Shown here: positions 26,958-34,457 of the stretch, piece after piece
Position numbering within the stretch: the stretch's first letter is position 1
Layout: every line of letters begins with the position of its first letter
NCBI RefSeq assembly: GCF_900102375.1
Contig: NZ_FNBO01000001.1
Coordinates: 510,800 to 574,799 of the forward strand
DNA: 64,000 nucleotides
Source: Halorubrum xinjiangense
Lineage (GTDB): Archaea > Halobacteriota > Halobacteria > Halobacteriales > Haloferacaceae
Reading direction: 5' to 3'
Program-made: the position numbers and the translations under genes
The notes under the pieces: generated by a model
Seen by the model: the letters and a program-made list of their open reading frames with translations, nothing else
Database searches by the model: none
Told to the model about the DNA's origin: nothing

Positions 26958-27665
26958 ATGGACGCGGTCATCCCCGCTGCCGGGCGCGGCAGTCGACTCG
27001 GCGAGCTAACGGCAGATCGACCGAAGGGACTCGTCGACGTGGCGGGGCGACCCCTGCTCGCGCACGCCTTCGAGACGGCGGTTGAGGCCGGGGCCGACAA
27101 GCTGGTCGTGATCGTCGGGTATGAGGCGGCCCAGATCGTCGACCGGTTCGGCGACGCCTTCGCGGGCGTCCCGATTACGTACGTCCACCAGCGCGAGCGC
27201 CTGGGGCTCGGGCACGCCGTGCTTCAGGCGGAGCCGCACGTCGACGGGATCTTTCTTCTTTTGAACGGCGACAACGTCTTCGCGGAGAGCGTCGCGCCCG
27301 CGGTGGAGGCTGCTGGGGAGGCGGACGCCGCGCTCGCGGTCGAGGAGGTGTCGCCAGAGGTGGCGACGACGACCGGCGTGATCGAGACGGACGAGCGGGG
27401 GCGCGTGACGGGACTCGTCGAGAAGCCGGCCGAACCGTCATCGACGCTCGTGACGACCGGGTGTTACGTGCTTCCGGAGGACATCTTTCACGCCTGTGCG
27501 CTGCTCAGGCCGTCGGCTGAGGGCGAGTACCAGCTGAGCGAGGCCGTGGGGTTGTTGGTGCGGGCTGGGTATGAGGTGGCGACGGTTCGGCTGGGTGAGC
27601 GCGTGAACGTGAACATGCCGGAGGACGTTGAGCGGGCGGGCGAGTTGGTTCGCGAGGAGTGGTAA
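26958..27665 (+). CDS. Sugar-1-phosphate nucleotidyltransferase (AglF-like)
   Basis: 235 residues from ATG 26958; an earlier TTG adds ten non-conserved residues. The signature is VIPAAGRGSRLGELTADRPKGL (nucleotide loop and Lys), then LLNGDNVF (metal Asp) and LVEKPAEPSS. Enzymes of this family make UDP- or dTDP-glucose from NTP and glucose-1-phosphate; Haloferax AglF, in the S-layer glycan pathway, belongs here. The exact nucleotide is not certain. A remnant of a close paralogue lies 3.4 kb downstream. Confidence 0.87.
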   Translation: MDAVIPAAGRGSRLGELTADRPKGLVDVAGRPLLAHAFETAVEAGADKLVVIVGYEAAQIVDRFGDAFAGVPITYVHQRERLGLGHAVLQAEPHVDGIFLLLNGDNVFAESVAPAVEAAGEADAALAVEEVSPEVATTTGVIETDERGRVTGLVEKPAEPSSTLVTTGCYVLPEDIFHACALLRPSAEGEYQLSEAVGLLVRAGYEVATVRLGERVNVNMPEDVERAGELVREEW

Positions 27666-27801
27666 ACCTCGAGAGTTCGGAGGACATCCCCGTTCGGGAG
27701 CCGGGGCGGAACCACCCAGTTCGTCCGTTCGTCGTGGGCACGTTCTCGCATATCTGAGAGCCGTCCAAAGAAATAATAGAGATCTCTTCCTACGACTGAC
27801 T

Positions 27802-28359
27802 ATGACTGAACGAGGCCTCGCGTCATGGAGTGACGGGCAGACCGCCCGTGAGCGGGTCAGGGCGATCGCCACGACGCTCACGCAGCCGCGGTCCGTCGAC
27901 TGGGTACGCGACGAGGCGCAGGTGTCCTCGTGGCAGACAGCCAAAGACGAACTGGAGATGCTCGCCGAGTTCGGACAGGTACAGATCGTCGACGGTGACG
28001 ACGGGAGTCCCAAGTACGCGCCGAACTACCAGCAGCGGTATTTCACCGAGCTCACCGAGTTGATCAACGACCACACCCGCGAGGAACTCCGTGAGGAGGT
28101 CGCGACCGTCCAAGCGCAGATCGACGACTGGAAGACGGCGTTCGATGTCGAGTCACGCGACGAACTCGAAGTGACACTCACCGACGACGCGCTTTCGAGC
28201 GACGAGATTCGGGAGCGAAACCGCGTACTCCGTCGGTGGGAACACACCGAGGACAACAAACGGCTACTTAAACACGCGCTCGAACTCTACGACGACGCTC
28301 GTGAACTCTATCCCGGACCGGGAGACTCGACGAACGCCTCAAATCCGCTTTCACAGTAG
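27802..28359 (+). CDS. Winged-helix protein (DUF7342-like), first gene of a two-gene module
   Basis: 185 residues from ATG 27802; AAATAATAG about 26-30 bp upstream suggests a leaderless transcript. The N-terminal 70 residues form a winged helix (RVRAIATTLTQPRSVDWVRDE, TAKDELEMLAEFGQV). A long helical region follows with the motif DDWKTAFDVESRDEL. A protein of the same layout (ITM-like AAWKTEYDADTPDTL) is encoded at 63027-63569, also paired with an HFQ-motif protein. Probably a DNA-binding antitoxin-like regulator (inference). Confidence 0.75.
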   Translation: MTERGLASWSDGQTARERVRAIATTLTQPRSVDWVRDEAQVSSWQTAKDELEMLAEFGQVQIVDGDDGSPKYAPNYQQRYFTELTELINDHTREELREEVATVQAQIDDWKTAFDVESRDELEVTLTDDALSSDEIRERNRVLRRWEHTEDNKRLLKHALELYDDARELYPGPGDSTNASNPLSQ

Positions 28360-28364
28360 TCGCG

Positions 28365-28868
28365 ATGATCGTTCTCGCAAATCGTGTCACCCTCGACAAA
28401 CGGACGCTTCTTACTCGGATCCACACCCAGCTACAGACACAGGCCGGTGCGGACGCGCCGGTTGAACAGGTCCGGTATCATCCCTCGAAGGCGAACAAAC
28501 TCGAGGTTCGAGCGACGATTCGCCCGGAGCGATTTCTCGGCGGGTCGTATCCCGTCAGCACGGTCGAACTCCACGTGTCGTTCGATTTTCCGAGTGAGTA
28601 TTCGTACGACTTCTACCGGATCCAGTGGGTCGACCCCGACCGGGAGCTCATGTTGGGGTGGCATCAGGATGACACGCATATGAACCTCGGTGAGTGTCAC
28701 TTTCAGCTTGATTACCGTGGTGACACCATCCACCGAACGGAGGCGGCGTTTCTCGACCGGCATCCACGGAATGTGTTTGACCACCGAATCGCCCAGCTCG
28801 TGGATGTCGTCGATGGGCTCACATGGACCAACGGTCGACCTACGGTCCCGAGCGATACGCTCGGGTGA
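28365..28868 (+). CDS. HFQ-motif protein, possible TumE/DUF6516-like toxin
   Basis: 167 residues, 5 bp after its winged-helix partner. The central motif DPDRELMLGWHQDDTHMNLG followed by ECHFQ resembles the second module at 62458-63030 (CGFHCEPNPHIDGLLHFQ). DUF6516 toxins (TumE) have comparable W-D-N/His-rich cores and pair with HTH antitoxins, but the match is too weak to be sure. Function therefore open; the two-gene organisation is the stronger evidence. Confidence 0.65.
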   Translation: MIVLANRVTLDKRTLLTRIHTQLQTQAGADAPVEQVRYHPSKANKLEVRATIRPERFLGGSYPVSTVELHVSFDFPSEYSYDFYRIQWVDPDRELMLGWHQDDTHMNLGECHFQLDYRGDTIHRTEAAFLDRHPRNVFDHRIAQLVDVVDGLTWTNGRPTVPSDTLG

Positions 28869-29016
28869 CCACTGAGATCGTCGCGGCTGGAATCTCATCG
28901 TCGAGTGTATCGAGTGCCGGCCGAAGATACGGATGCGTATCGACGCCGGTTTCGAGGTCCTCGTGTACGACCGGAACGGCACAGATTCCGGAGAGCCCTA
29001 TGACGACAATGACGTC
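28840..29016 (-). pseudogene. Coding-like fragment of unknown gene
   Basis: The minus strand has about 59 codons with haloarchaeal bias (GLSGICAVPVVHEDLETG, then VDTHPYLRPALDTLDDEIP) ending at a TAG. There is no start codon or upstream extension. It fills much of the 246-bp gap after the two-gene module and is probably the tail of a lost gene. Family not recognised. Confidence 0.35.
28847..28865. terminator. Hairpin overlapping the end of the HFQ-motif gene
   Basis: CCCGAGCG-ATA-CGCTCGGG is an 8-bp perfect stem ending one base before the stop codon. No T-run follows, so it may be an RNA 3'-end structure rather than an archaeal terminator, which usually needs only a U-tract. Confidence 0.35.
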
Positions 29017-29114
29017 ACAAGATGCCGGTGACCGGATCCCGGGGAGGCCTTCCCTGCGTCTCCTCGCGGTACGGATTCGCTGCTCGCTCTGTCTGTGCCC
29101 GCGGTCGGACCACC

Positions 29115-29528
29115 TCAGAACGTCTCCCAGTCGACGACGCGGAGGTCGTCAATCCGGTCGAAGTGATCGACGTTCGCGGTCAACACCGGGAGGTCCCGTG
29201 TTCGGGCAGTCGCGGCGATATACGCGTCGTGGAGATCATCGAGCGGCCGACCGGCTTGTCGCAGCGTCGCGATGATCGTCGCGGCCGTCGTCGCGACCGG
29301 TCGCGATATCGGGAGCACGTCGAACCGCGAAAGGAGGCGATCGAGGTCGTCGATCGCCCGTTGATGTCGGTCTGTCCCTCGTTCGTACTGGAGGTCCACG
29401 CCGAGCCGGAGTTCGGTCACCGTCACGATGCTGATTGCGTGTCGGCCCGCTTCGTCAAGAGCAGCGACTTTCCCGTCGACCCCGCCGCGGTCGATATCGA
29501 CGAGGACGGACGTGTCACAGATCTTCAT
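29115..29528 (-). CDS. PIN-domain toxin (VapC-like)
   Basis: 137 residues. Metal-binding PIN residues: MKICDTSVLVD (Asp5), TVTELRLG (Glu), LHDAYIAATA (Asp) and NVDHFDRI (Asp). Length and spacing are standard for VapC RNases. It overlaps the end of the upstream antitoxin gene by 14 bp. The cognate antitoxin is of a different type from the pair at 26117-26841. Confidence 0.9.
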   Translation of the reverse strand: MKICDTSVLVDIDRGGVDGKVAALDEAGRHAISIVTVTELRLGVDLQYERGTDRHQRAIDDLDRLLSRFDVLPISRPVATTAATIIATLRQAGRPLDDLHDAYIAATARTRDLPVLTANVDHFDRIDDLRVVDWETF

Positions 29529-29742
29529 CGGTGACTCGATCCATCGTTCCCTCGCTCAACCGCTCGATCTCATCAGTGACCTTGTCAGGCGTTTCGGCGT
29601 CGAAGATGCCTTGGCCGGTGACGTCCGAGATCTCACCGCCGCCGTCGAGTTTGTCGGCGATCACCTCGCTGAAACTCCGGTCTCCCTTCTCGCGTTTCAG
29701 TCGACGGTACACGTCGTCGCTGATCGAGATGTTCTTGCTCAT
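29515..29742 (-). CDS. VapB-like antitoxin (UPF0330/DUF7557-type)
   Basis: 75 residues from ATG 29742 (MSKNISISDDVYRRL), the family's standard N-terminus; the upstream extension is not conserved-looking. KGDRSFSEVIADKL completes an AbrB/RHH-like DNA-binding head; the acidic tail is the toxin-neutralising part. A perfect 16-bp palindrome starts 8 bp before the ATG and is the obvious autoregulatory operator. Confidence 0.87.
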   Translation of the reverse strand: MSKNISISDDVYRRLKREKGDRSFSEVIADKLDGGGEISDVTGQGIFDAETPDKVTDEIERLSEGTMDRVTDEDL

Positions 29743-29749
29743 ATATTGC

Positions 29750-29765
29750 GTATGGGTACCCATAC
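29750..29765. promoter_or_regulatory. 16-bp perfect palindrome upstream of vapBC, candidate operator
   Basis: GTATGGGTACCCATAC is perfectly self-complementary. It ends 8 bp before the antitoxin ATG and overlaps the expected transcription start, so binding there would block initiation. Confidence 0.7.
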
Positions 29766-29839
29766 ATAAATTGATAGCGGCGCGGAAGCCGTCGCCGAAG
29801 GGCTCACCGTGACGACGATCTCCTCGTCCACCGGCTCGA

Positions 29840-30085
29840 TTGCTCCTGTCGCGGGAAGATATCAACCAGACGTTTCTGGAACCGGTGCGTTTTCATCAAG
29901 CTGGACTCGCAGCACACGCCGGCGTCACGCGCCAAACCGTTGGCAACTACACCGACCTCTTGTGTGAGGTCGAACTCATCGAGGACGTTCCGAACACGTC
30001 ACCACGCCGGTATCGGGTCGCGGACAGCGACGTCGTTCGTGAGCTGTTCGAGTTGAACAGCGCGCTTAACAGCGTCGGCGAGTAG
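29840..30085 (+). CDS. Winged-helix protein, probably N-terminally truncated
   Basis: 81 residues. The core HQAGLAAHAGVTRQTVGNYTDLL is a helix-turn-helix, followed by the wing SPRRYRVADSDVVRELFELN and SALNSVGE. Homologues I recall are longer at the N-terminus and carry a F..HQAGLA start after a leader helix; here upstream frames are broken. It may still be expressed, but a relic is equally likely because the next open frame is an orc1 fragment. Confidence 0.5.
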   Translation: MLLSREDINQTFLEPVRFHQAGLAAHAGVTRQTVGNYTDLLCEVELIEDVPNTSPRRYRVADSDVVRELFELNSALNSVGE

Positions 30086-30121
30086 TCGCTGCCCACGAGG
30101 CGTTCTTGGGTACTCCCGTCG

Positions 30122-30349
30122 GTGTTCGGAGCCGTGGTTTGTCGCCTGGTCAACGGGCTGCTTCCGGAGCGCGCCAGCCGGTTCCCGGAGTGGGGACTCG
30201 GGACCCGGGACGCGTTCGACGAGCTGTATCGACAGTTCGATCGCATCGGCGGGACGCACCGCGTCGTGTGCGACGAGATCGACCACCTGGAGGACGCGAA
30301 CACGTTGCTGGACGAGCTGTCACACGCGCGAGCGACCGGTCACACTTGA
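30122..30349 (+). pseudogene. Internal fragment of an Orc1/Cdc6 replication initiator
   Basis: The segment includes CRLVNGLLPERAS, FDELYRQFDRIGG and the Walker-B-like VVCDEIDHLEDANTLLDEL, matching the middle of haloarchaeal Orc1/Cdc6 AAA+ proteins (normally about 350-450 residues). The P-loop before it and the sensor-2 and winged-helix regions after it are missing. Presumably left from an integrated plasmid. The following 100 bp to 30450 show no supported frame. Confidence 0.75.
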
Positions 30350-30525
30350 GTATCGACGAGGTACGAATCGTCTCGCTGTCGTCGCTGCGCTTCTTCGCCA
30401 CTTTGCTGTCGATCTCGAGGAGGTTGAGACACGGCTGCGGAGGAGTTTGAAGAGGGTAGGTCCATAGATAATCGGGGGTAGAGTGACCGGAGAGAGGAGT
30501 TGAGTCAGATCAGTGATAGTGTGGG

Positions 30526-30987
30526 CTAGCGATCGTTGAGATACTGCTCAACGTACGGATGGAGATTCTCGAAGGGTGGGTGAAAGACTTGGAAATCGCT
30601 ATGTTGCTCGTCGGTGACGATATCAGGATCGTCGCGTGTGAAGTGACAGCGATACCCGGTTGCGAGGTAGTGTTTCGAGTCGACGCCATCGACATCGGCC
30701 GTTTCGTAGAAGTGCTCATAGGTTCCGAGACAGTCGTCAATGCCAACAGATTCACCGAGTTCGTCTTTGGCTACGCGGTGGACAGCATCAGTGCGAGATT
30801 CATTTTTTAATACCGTCCCACCGGGCACAAACCACTCACCTTTTGCGGGCTCATTCTGGCGTTTGCCGAGGATGACACCCCCATCGTGTTCGATCACGAG
30901 ATCAACCGAGACGAGCGGGACGTTTGCGACGATTGTCCGCCACTCGTCATCTGCGATCCATCCGTCGGGTTCGTCGCCTAGTGGCAT
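30526..30987 (-). CDS. Nudix hydrolase, GDP-mannose mannosyl hydrolase-like
   Basis: 153 residues. The Nudix box is GGTVLKNESRTDAVHRVAKDELG, shown here in its variant form: GG, E, then RVAKDELG, where the usual REVxEE glutamate is replaced. That replacement and the leading DDEWRTIVANVPLVSVDLVI are hallmarks of GDP-mannose mannosyl hydrolases, which release mannose and GDP by C-O cleavage. Length fits. It fits with the surrounding sugar genes. Monocistronic; regulation not visible. Confidence 0.83.
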   Translation of the reverse strand: MPLGDEPDGWIADDEWRTIVANVPLVSVDLVIEHDGGVILGKRQNEPAKGEWFVPGGTVLKNESRTDAVHRVAKDELGESVGIDDCLGTYEHFYETADVDGVDSKHYLATGYRCHFTRDDPDIVTDEQHSDFQVFHPPFENLHPYVEQYLNDR

Positions 30988-31068
30988 GGTTATCCACTAC
31001 CAAGACAGACAGTTTACACGTGTTGTTTGTCCGTAGATCTATGTAGAGAGGCCGCTAAAGACTGACAT

Positions 31069-31199
31069 CGTGCTCGCTGCTGGGCGATCTCGCCTGTAGT
31101 CGCGGCGATGATCGGCGTGTCCCGACGGACGAGACGGGGCACGTAGCGGGAATCGTCGAGAAGTCGATGGACCCGCGGTCGACGCTGAAGCGCATCTAA
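31069..31199 (+). pseudogene. Remnant of an AglF-like nucleotidyltransferase
   Basis: AISPVVAAMIGV followed, after a one-base shift, by TDETGHVAGIVEKSMDPRST and a stop parallels VSPEVATTTGV / TDERGRVTGLVEKPAEPSST of the intact gene at 26958-27665. Just before it, in another frame, DIVLAAGRSRL resembles the nucleotide-binding start of such enzymes, as if the middle had been deleted. Not functional. Confidence 0.68.
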
Positions 31200-31525
31200 G
31201 ATCATCGCTCGGACCGCCACATGCTGGGGTTCCTTCGACGCCACGAGCAGAACAAGGGATTGAGGGGCGGGGCAGTACGACGAGTACGGACTTGATCTCG
31301 ATCCGGCGATCGTCTTAGAGACGCGAACGGAGGTCGCTGAACACACCGAGTGAAAGCACACGAAACGCACTCTCTCCCTTATCGAGGTTACAGTCGCAGA
31401 GATGATGAAGGAGATCCGAACGAATGTAGCGTACAACTGTCGTGAACGCAGGGCGGACACGGCGCACGGAACGAGACCGACGACATTATTCGAGTCGCCG
31501 ACAGAAATCGGTGTAACTCACTGCT
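31200..31525. other. Degenerate region before the ABC transporter
   Basis: No complete gene. The frame at 31273-31353 reads QYDEYGLDLDPAIVLETRTE and stops, with coding-like bias but no start; I do not recognise it. The rest shows nothing beyond the likely promoter of the ABC transporter in its last 40 bp. Confidence 0.4.
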
Positions 31526-33331
31526 ATGTCATCGTCAGATCCCGAACCGGTCTCCAGACGCGAGAAACTCGACGCCCTCCGCGACGTCGCGCGGTACAAT
31601 CCGAAATATACGGCGGCGGTCGTCGTGCTCGGGATCGTCGCTGCGGTGCTTGAGGGTGTTGGATTAGGATTTATTCTTCCGATTGTCGAACTCGTCCAGC
31701 TTCAGGATCCCGCCGCGGAGGCGGACGGGTTGCTCGCGGTGTTCGTGACTGTGTATCAGACGCTCGGGATTCCCTTCACGCTGGGCTACGTCGTGGTCGG
31801 CGTGTCGGCCGTGATGATCGCTCGGTACACGACCAGCTTCTCAGTCGCGTGGTTTCGGGAGGCGTTGAGGACTTACTACATGCGGGACCTCCAGAGTCGG
31901 GCTTTCCGGAACGCGCTGAACGCGCGCGTGGAGTACTTCGATAGGGAGGGGTCTGATGATATTCTGAATGCGATCGTTACGCAGACGAACTACGCAGGGA
32001 GGGTGATTTCTCAAGGGATCAAGTTTTCTCAGCAGGTCTTTTTGGCTGGTGTGTACTTCGCTGTTGCGCTGGTAATCGCACCGGTGCTGACGGTCATCAC
32101 GGGAGTGGTTCTTGGCGGCTTCTCGGTCTTCTTTCGACGAGTTCTTGACTCGGGGTACGACGTGGGAGAGAAGGTCGCGGAGGCGAACGAACTGCGACAA
32201 GAGGCTGCACAGGCTGGGACGCAGGGAATTCGTGACGTGCGGATCTTCGGGCTCGCCGAGGAACTCTTCGAGGATTTCACGGAAGCAATCGAGCAGTTCA
32301 CCGAATCACGGATTGTTCTCCGGCGCAACGAGGCGGCAATTAACAACTTCTATAATCTCGTCGTCGCGGTGTCCGTGTTTGTACTCATCTACCTCGCGTT
32401 GACGTTCGCGAACCTATCTGTCGGTGAACTAGGTGTTTTCCTTTTCGCGATGTTCCGGCTCGGCCCCAAGGCGAGCCAAGTGAATACGCTGTACTACAAA
32501 GTCGAAAACAATCTCCCGCATCTGGTCCGCACAATCCAGTTTACCGACGAGCTGGCAACGTACAACGAACCGACAAGGTCGAGTCGGGGGGTCCCTGAGA
32601 CGATTCGGGAGGTCGAGTTCGACGAGGTCCACTTCTCGTACGACGACGAAGAGGCGGTGCTTCGCGGGATCGATTTCACCGTCGAAAAGGGCGAGTTTGT
32701 CGGGTTCGTCGGGCAATCAGGCGCGGGGAAGTCGACAATCGTTTCGCTTCTCGCGCGGCTGTACCCGGTCAATAAAGGTGAGATCAGAGCGAACGGAGTC
32801 CCAATCGACGAGATGGACATCGCGGAGTGGCGCGACCGGCTCTCGATGGTCAGACAGGATCCATTTATTTTCAACGACACGCTGCGGTACAATCTAACGC
32901 TCGGGAACCGAGACGTCACCAAGAAAGAGCTAGACCGTGTGTGTTCGATCGCTAAGGTCGACGAGTTCATTGACGAACTCCCAGACGGATACGATTCATT
33001 GTTGGGCGACGACGGGGTTCGACTATCAGGTGGACAACAACAGCGCGTCGCACTCGCACGGGCGTTGTTAGAAGATGCCGACCTATTGATCCTCGATGAA
33101 GCGACGAGCGACCTCGACTCCAATCTGGAGAAGCAGGTCCAGCAAGCGATCGAAGAGATGGATCGGGATTACGCGGTCGTGACGATCGCTCACAGGTTGT
33201 CAACAGTGAAGAACGCAGACCGGATCTACACGATTGAAGAGGGGCGGGTTACCGAGATAGGCAAACACGACGAACTCGTTGAGGAAGATGGGAAGTATGC
33301 AGAGCTGTACGGAATCCAAGCGAGCAAATAG
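31526..33331 (+). CDS. ABC exporter, fused membrane and ATPase domains (MsbA/PglK-like)
   Basis: 601 residues. The N-terminal 330 residues hold six membrane helices. The ATPase has Walker A GQSGAGKST (near 395), Q-loop SMVRQDPFIFN, signature LSGGQQQR (near 501), Walker B LLILDEATSDLD and switch TIAHRLSTV. Half-transporters of this kind flip lipid-linked oligosaccharides (PglK) or lipids (MsbA); in this neighbourhood a lipid-linked glycan is the likely cargo (inference). Transcribed in the same direction as the nonulosonic-acid operon 100 bp downstream, but with a separate TATA-like element between. Confidence 0.88.
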   Translation: MSSSDPEPVSRREKLDALRDVARYNPKYTAAVVVLGIVAAVLEGVGLGFILPIVELVQLQDPAAEADGLLAVFVTVYQTLGIPFTLGYVVVGVSAVMIARYTTSFSVAWFREALRTYYMRDLQSRAFRNALNARVEYFDREGSDDILNAIVTQTNYAGRVISQGIKFSQQVFLAGVYFAVALVIAPVLTVITGVVLGGFSVFFRRVLDSGYDVGEKVAEANELRQEAAQAGTQGIRDVRIFGLAEELFEDFTEAIEQFTESRIVLRRNEAAINNFYNLVVAVSVFVLIYLALTFANLSVGELGVFLFAMFRLGPKASQVNTLYYKVENNLPHLVRTIQFTDELATYNEPTRSSRGVPETIREVEFDEVHFSYDDEEAVLRGIDFTVEKGEFVGFVGQSGAGKSTIVSLLARLYPVNKGEIRANGVPIDEMDIAEWRDRLSMVRQDPFIFNDTLRYNLTLGNRDVTKKELDRVCSIAKVDEFIDELPDGYDSLLGDDGVRLSGGQQQRVALARALLEDADLLILDEATSDLDSNLEKQVQQAIEEMDRDYAVVTIAHRLSTVKNADRIYTIEEGRVTEIGKHDELVEEDGKYAELYGIQASK

Positions 33332-33434
33332 TAGTTTATGTGATGACACGAGAGACTACCTCAATCCAATGCTACTGTGGGATACCGATCGGATTCAATA
33401 GCTTAATTGGTATCGTCCGGAAAATGGCAAAGAG

Positions 33435-34457
33435 ATGATTGACGGAAACACCGTACTCCTAACCGGTGGAGCGGGATCAGTCGGTCGATCCCTCGTTCCA
33501 CGGTTACTTGATCAAGACCCTCAGACTCTCCGTATTCTTGATAACAGCGAACCCGGATTGGCATCGTTAAAATCAGAGATTTCAGACGATCGCTGTCGGT
33601 TCTTCGCTGGAAATATCCGAGATAGTGACCGCCTCTCACGGGCGATGTCCGGCGTGGATGTGGTTATCCACACGGCCGCTATGAAACATGTCGATATCTG
33701 TGAATACAATCCGTTTGAGGCCGTAAAGACGAACACACTTGGTCTCCAAAACGTCGTCGACGCAGCTATTGACGCGAATGTCGATCGGCTTGTCTTCACG
33801 AGCAGCGATAAAGCGGTACACCCAGCCAATACAATGGGAACCACGAAGCTGCTCAGCGAAAAACTCGTCACGGCCGGAAATATCTACAGCGGCGAAAACG
33901 ATATTGATCTCACATCCGTTCGATTTGGAAACGTCATCAACTCGTCACAATCGGTAACCCCAATCTTTACCGAACAGATCCGTGAGGGTGGGCCAGTCAC
34001 TCTGACAGACGAACAGATGACGCGGTTTTTCCTCACGTATGACGACGTATTCGAACTCGTCACCGGAGCTGCGGAAAAAACGGCCGGCGGCGAGGTGTTC
34101 GTTTATAAAATGCCAGCCATCCGAATTCCGGACCTAGCGGATGCAATGATCGAAACACTCGCACCACAGTTCGGATATGACCCGAGCGATATTGGGATTG
34201 AGGTTATCGGGCGTCGGCCAGGTGAGACGTTCCACGAGGAGATTATGACCGACCGTGAGTCGCTGCGAGCCTACGAGAACGGATCGATGTACGCAATTCT
34301 CCCAGAAGCAACTGAAACCCGGACACCTGATCCACCAGAAGGGTTTGAAGAAGCAGATGATATCGTGCTGTCCTCGAAGAACGCAGAGAAGCTATCGAAA
34401 AGCGAAATTGTCTCACTCCTAGAGACGAATGGTTCCATGGAGGCGAATAATGAGTGA
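33435..34457 (+). CDS. Nucleotide-sugar 4,6-dehydratase (PseB/CapD-like)
   Basis: 340 residues. NAD motif LLTGGAGSVGRSLV; HTAAMKHVDICEYNPFEAVKTN and FTSSDKAVHPANTMGTTKLLSE are classical for short FlaA1/PseB-type UDP-GlcNAc 4,6-dehydratases, whose active-site Lys is in MGTTK. The tail RRPGETFHEEIM is shared with PseB/CapD. It makes the 4-keto-6-deoxy sugar that starts nonulosonic-acid synthesis. First gene of a four-gene operon; overlaps the next by 8 bp. A TATA-like GCTTAATTGG (33401-33410) precedes it by about 30 bp. Confidence 0.87.
   Translation: MIDGNTVLLTGGAGSVGRSLVPRLLDQDPQTLRILDNSEPGLASLKSEISDDRCRFFAGNIRDSDRLSRAMSGVDVVIHTAAMKHVDICEYNPFEAVKTNTLGLQNVVDAAIDANVDRLVFTSSDKAVHPANTMGTTKLLSEKLVTAGNIYSGENDIDLTSVRFGNVINSSQSVTPIFTEQIREGGPVTLTDEQMTRFFLTYDDVFELVTGAAEKTAGGEVFVYKMPAIRIPDLADAMIETLAPQFGYDPSDIGIEVIGRRPGETFHEEIMTDRESLRAYENGSMYAILPEATETRTPDPPEGFEEADDIVLSSKNAEKLSKSEIVSLLETNGSMEANNE

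Noticed and set aside
31014..31460. 148-codon minus-strand frame
   Set aside because: It lies opposite a recognisable plus-strand nucleotidyltransferase remnant; no domain is visible in the minus-strand product.
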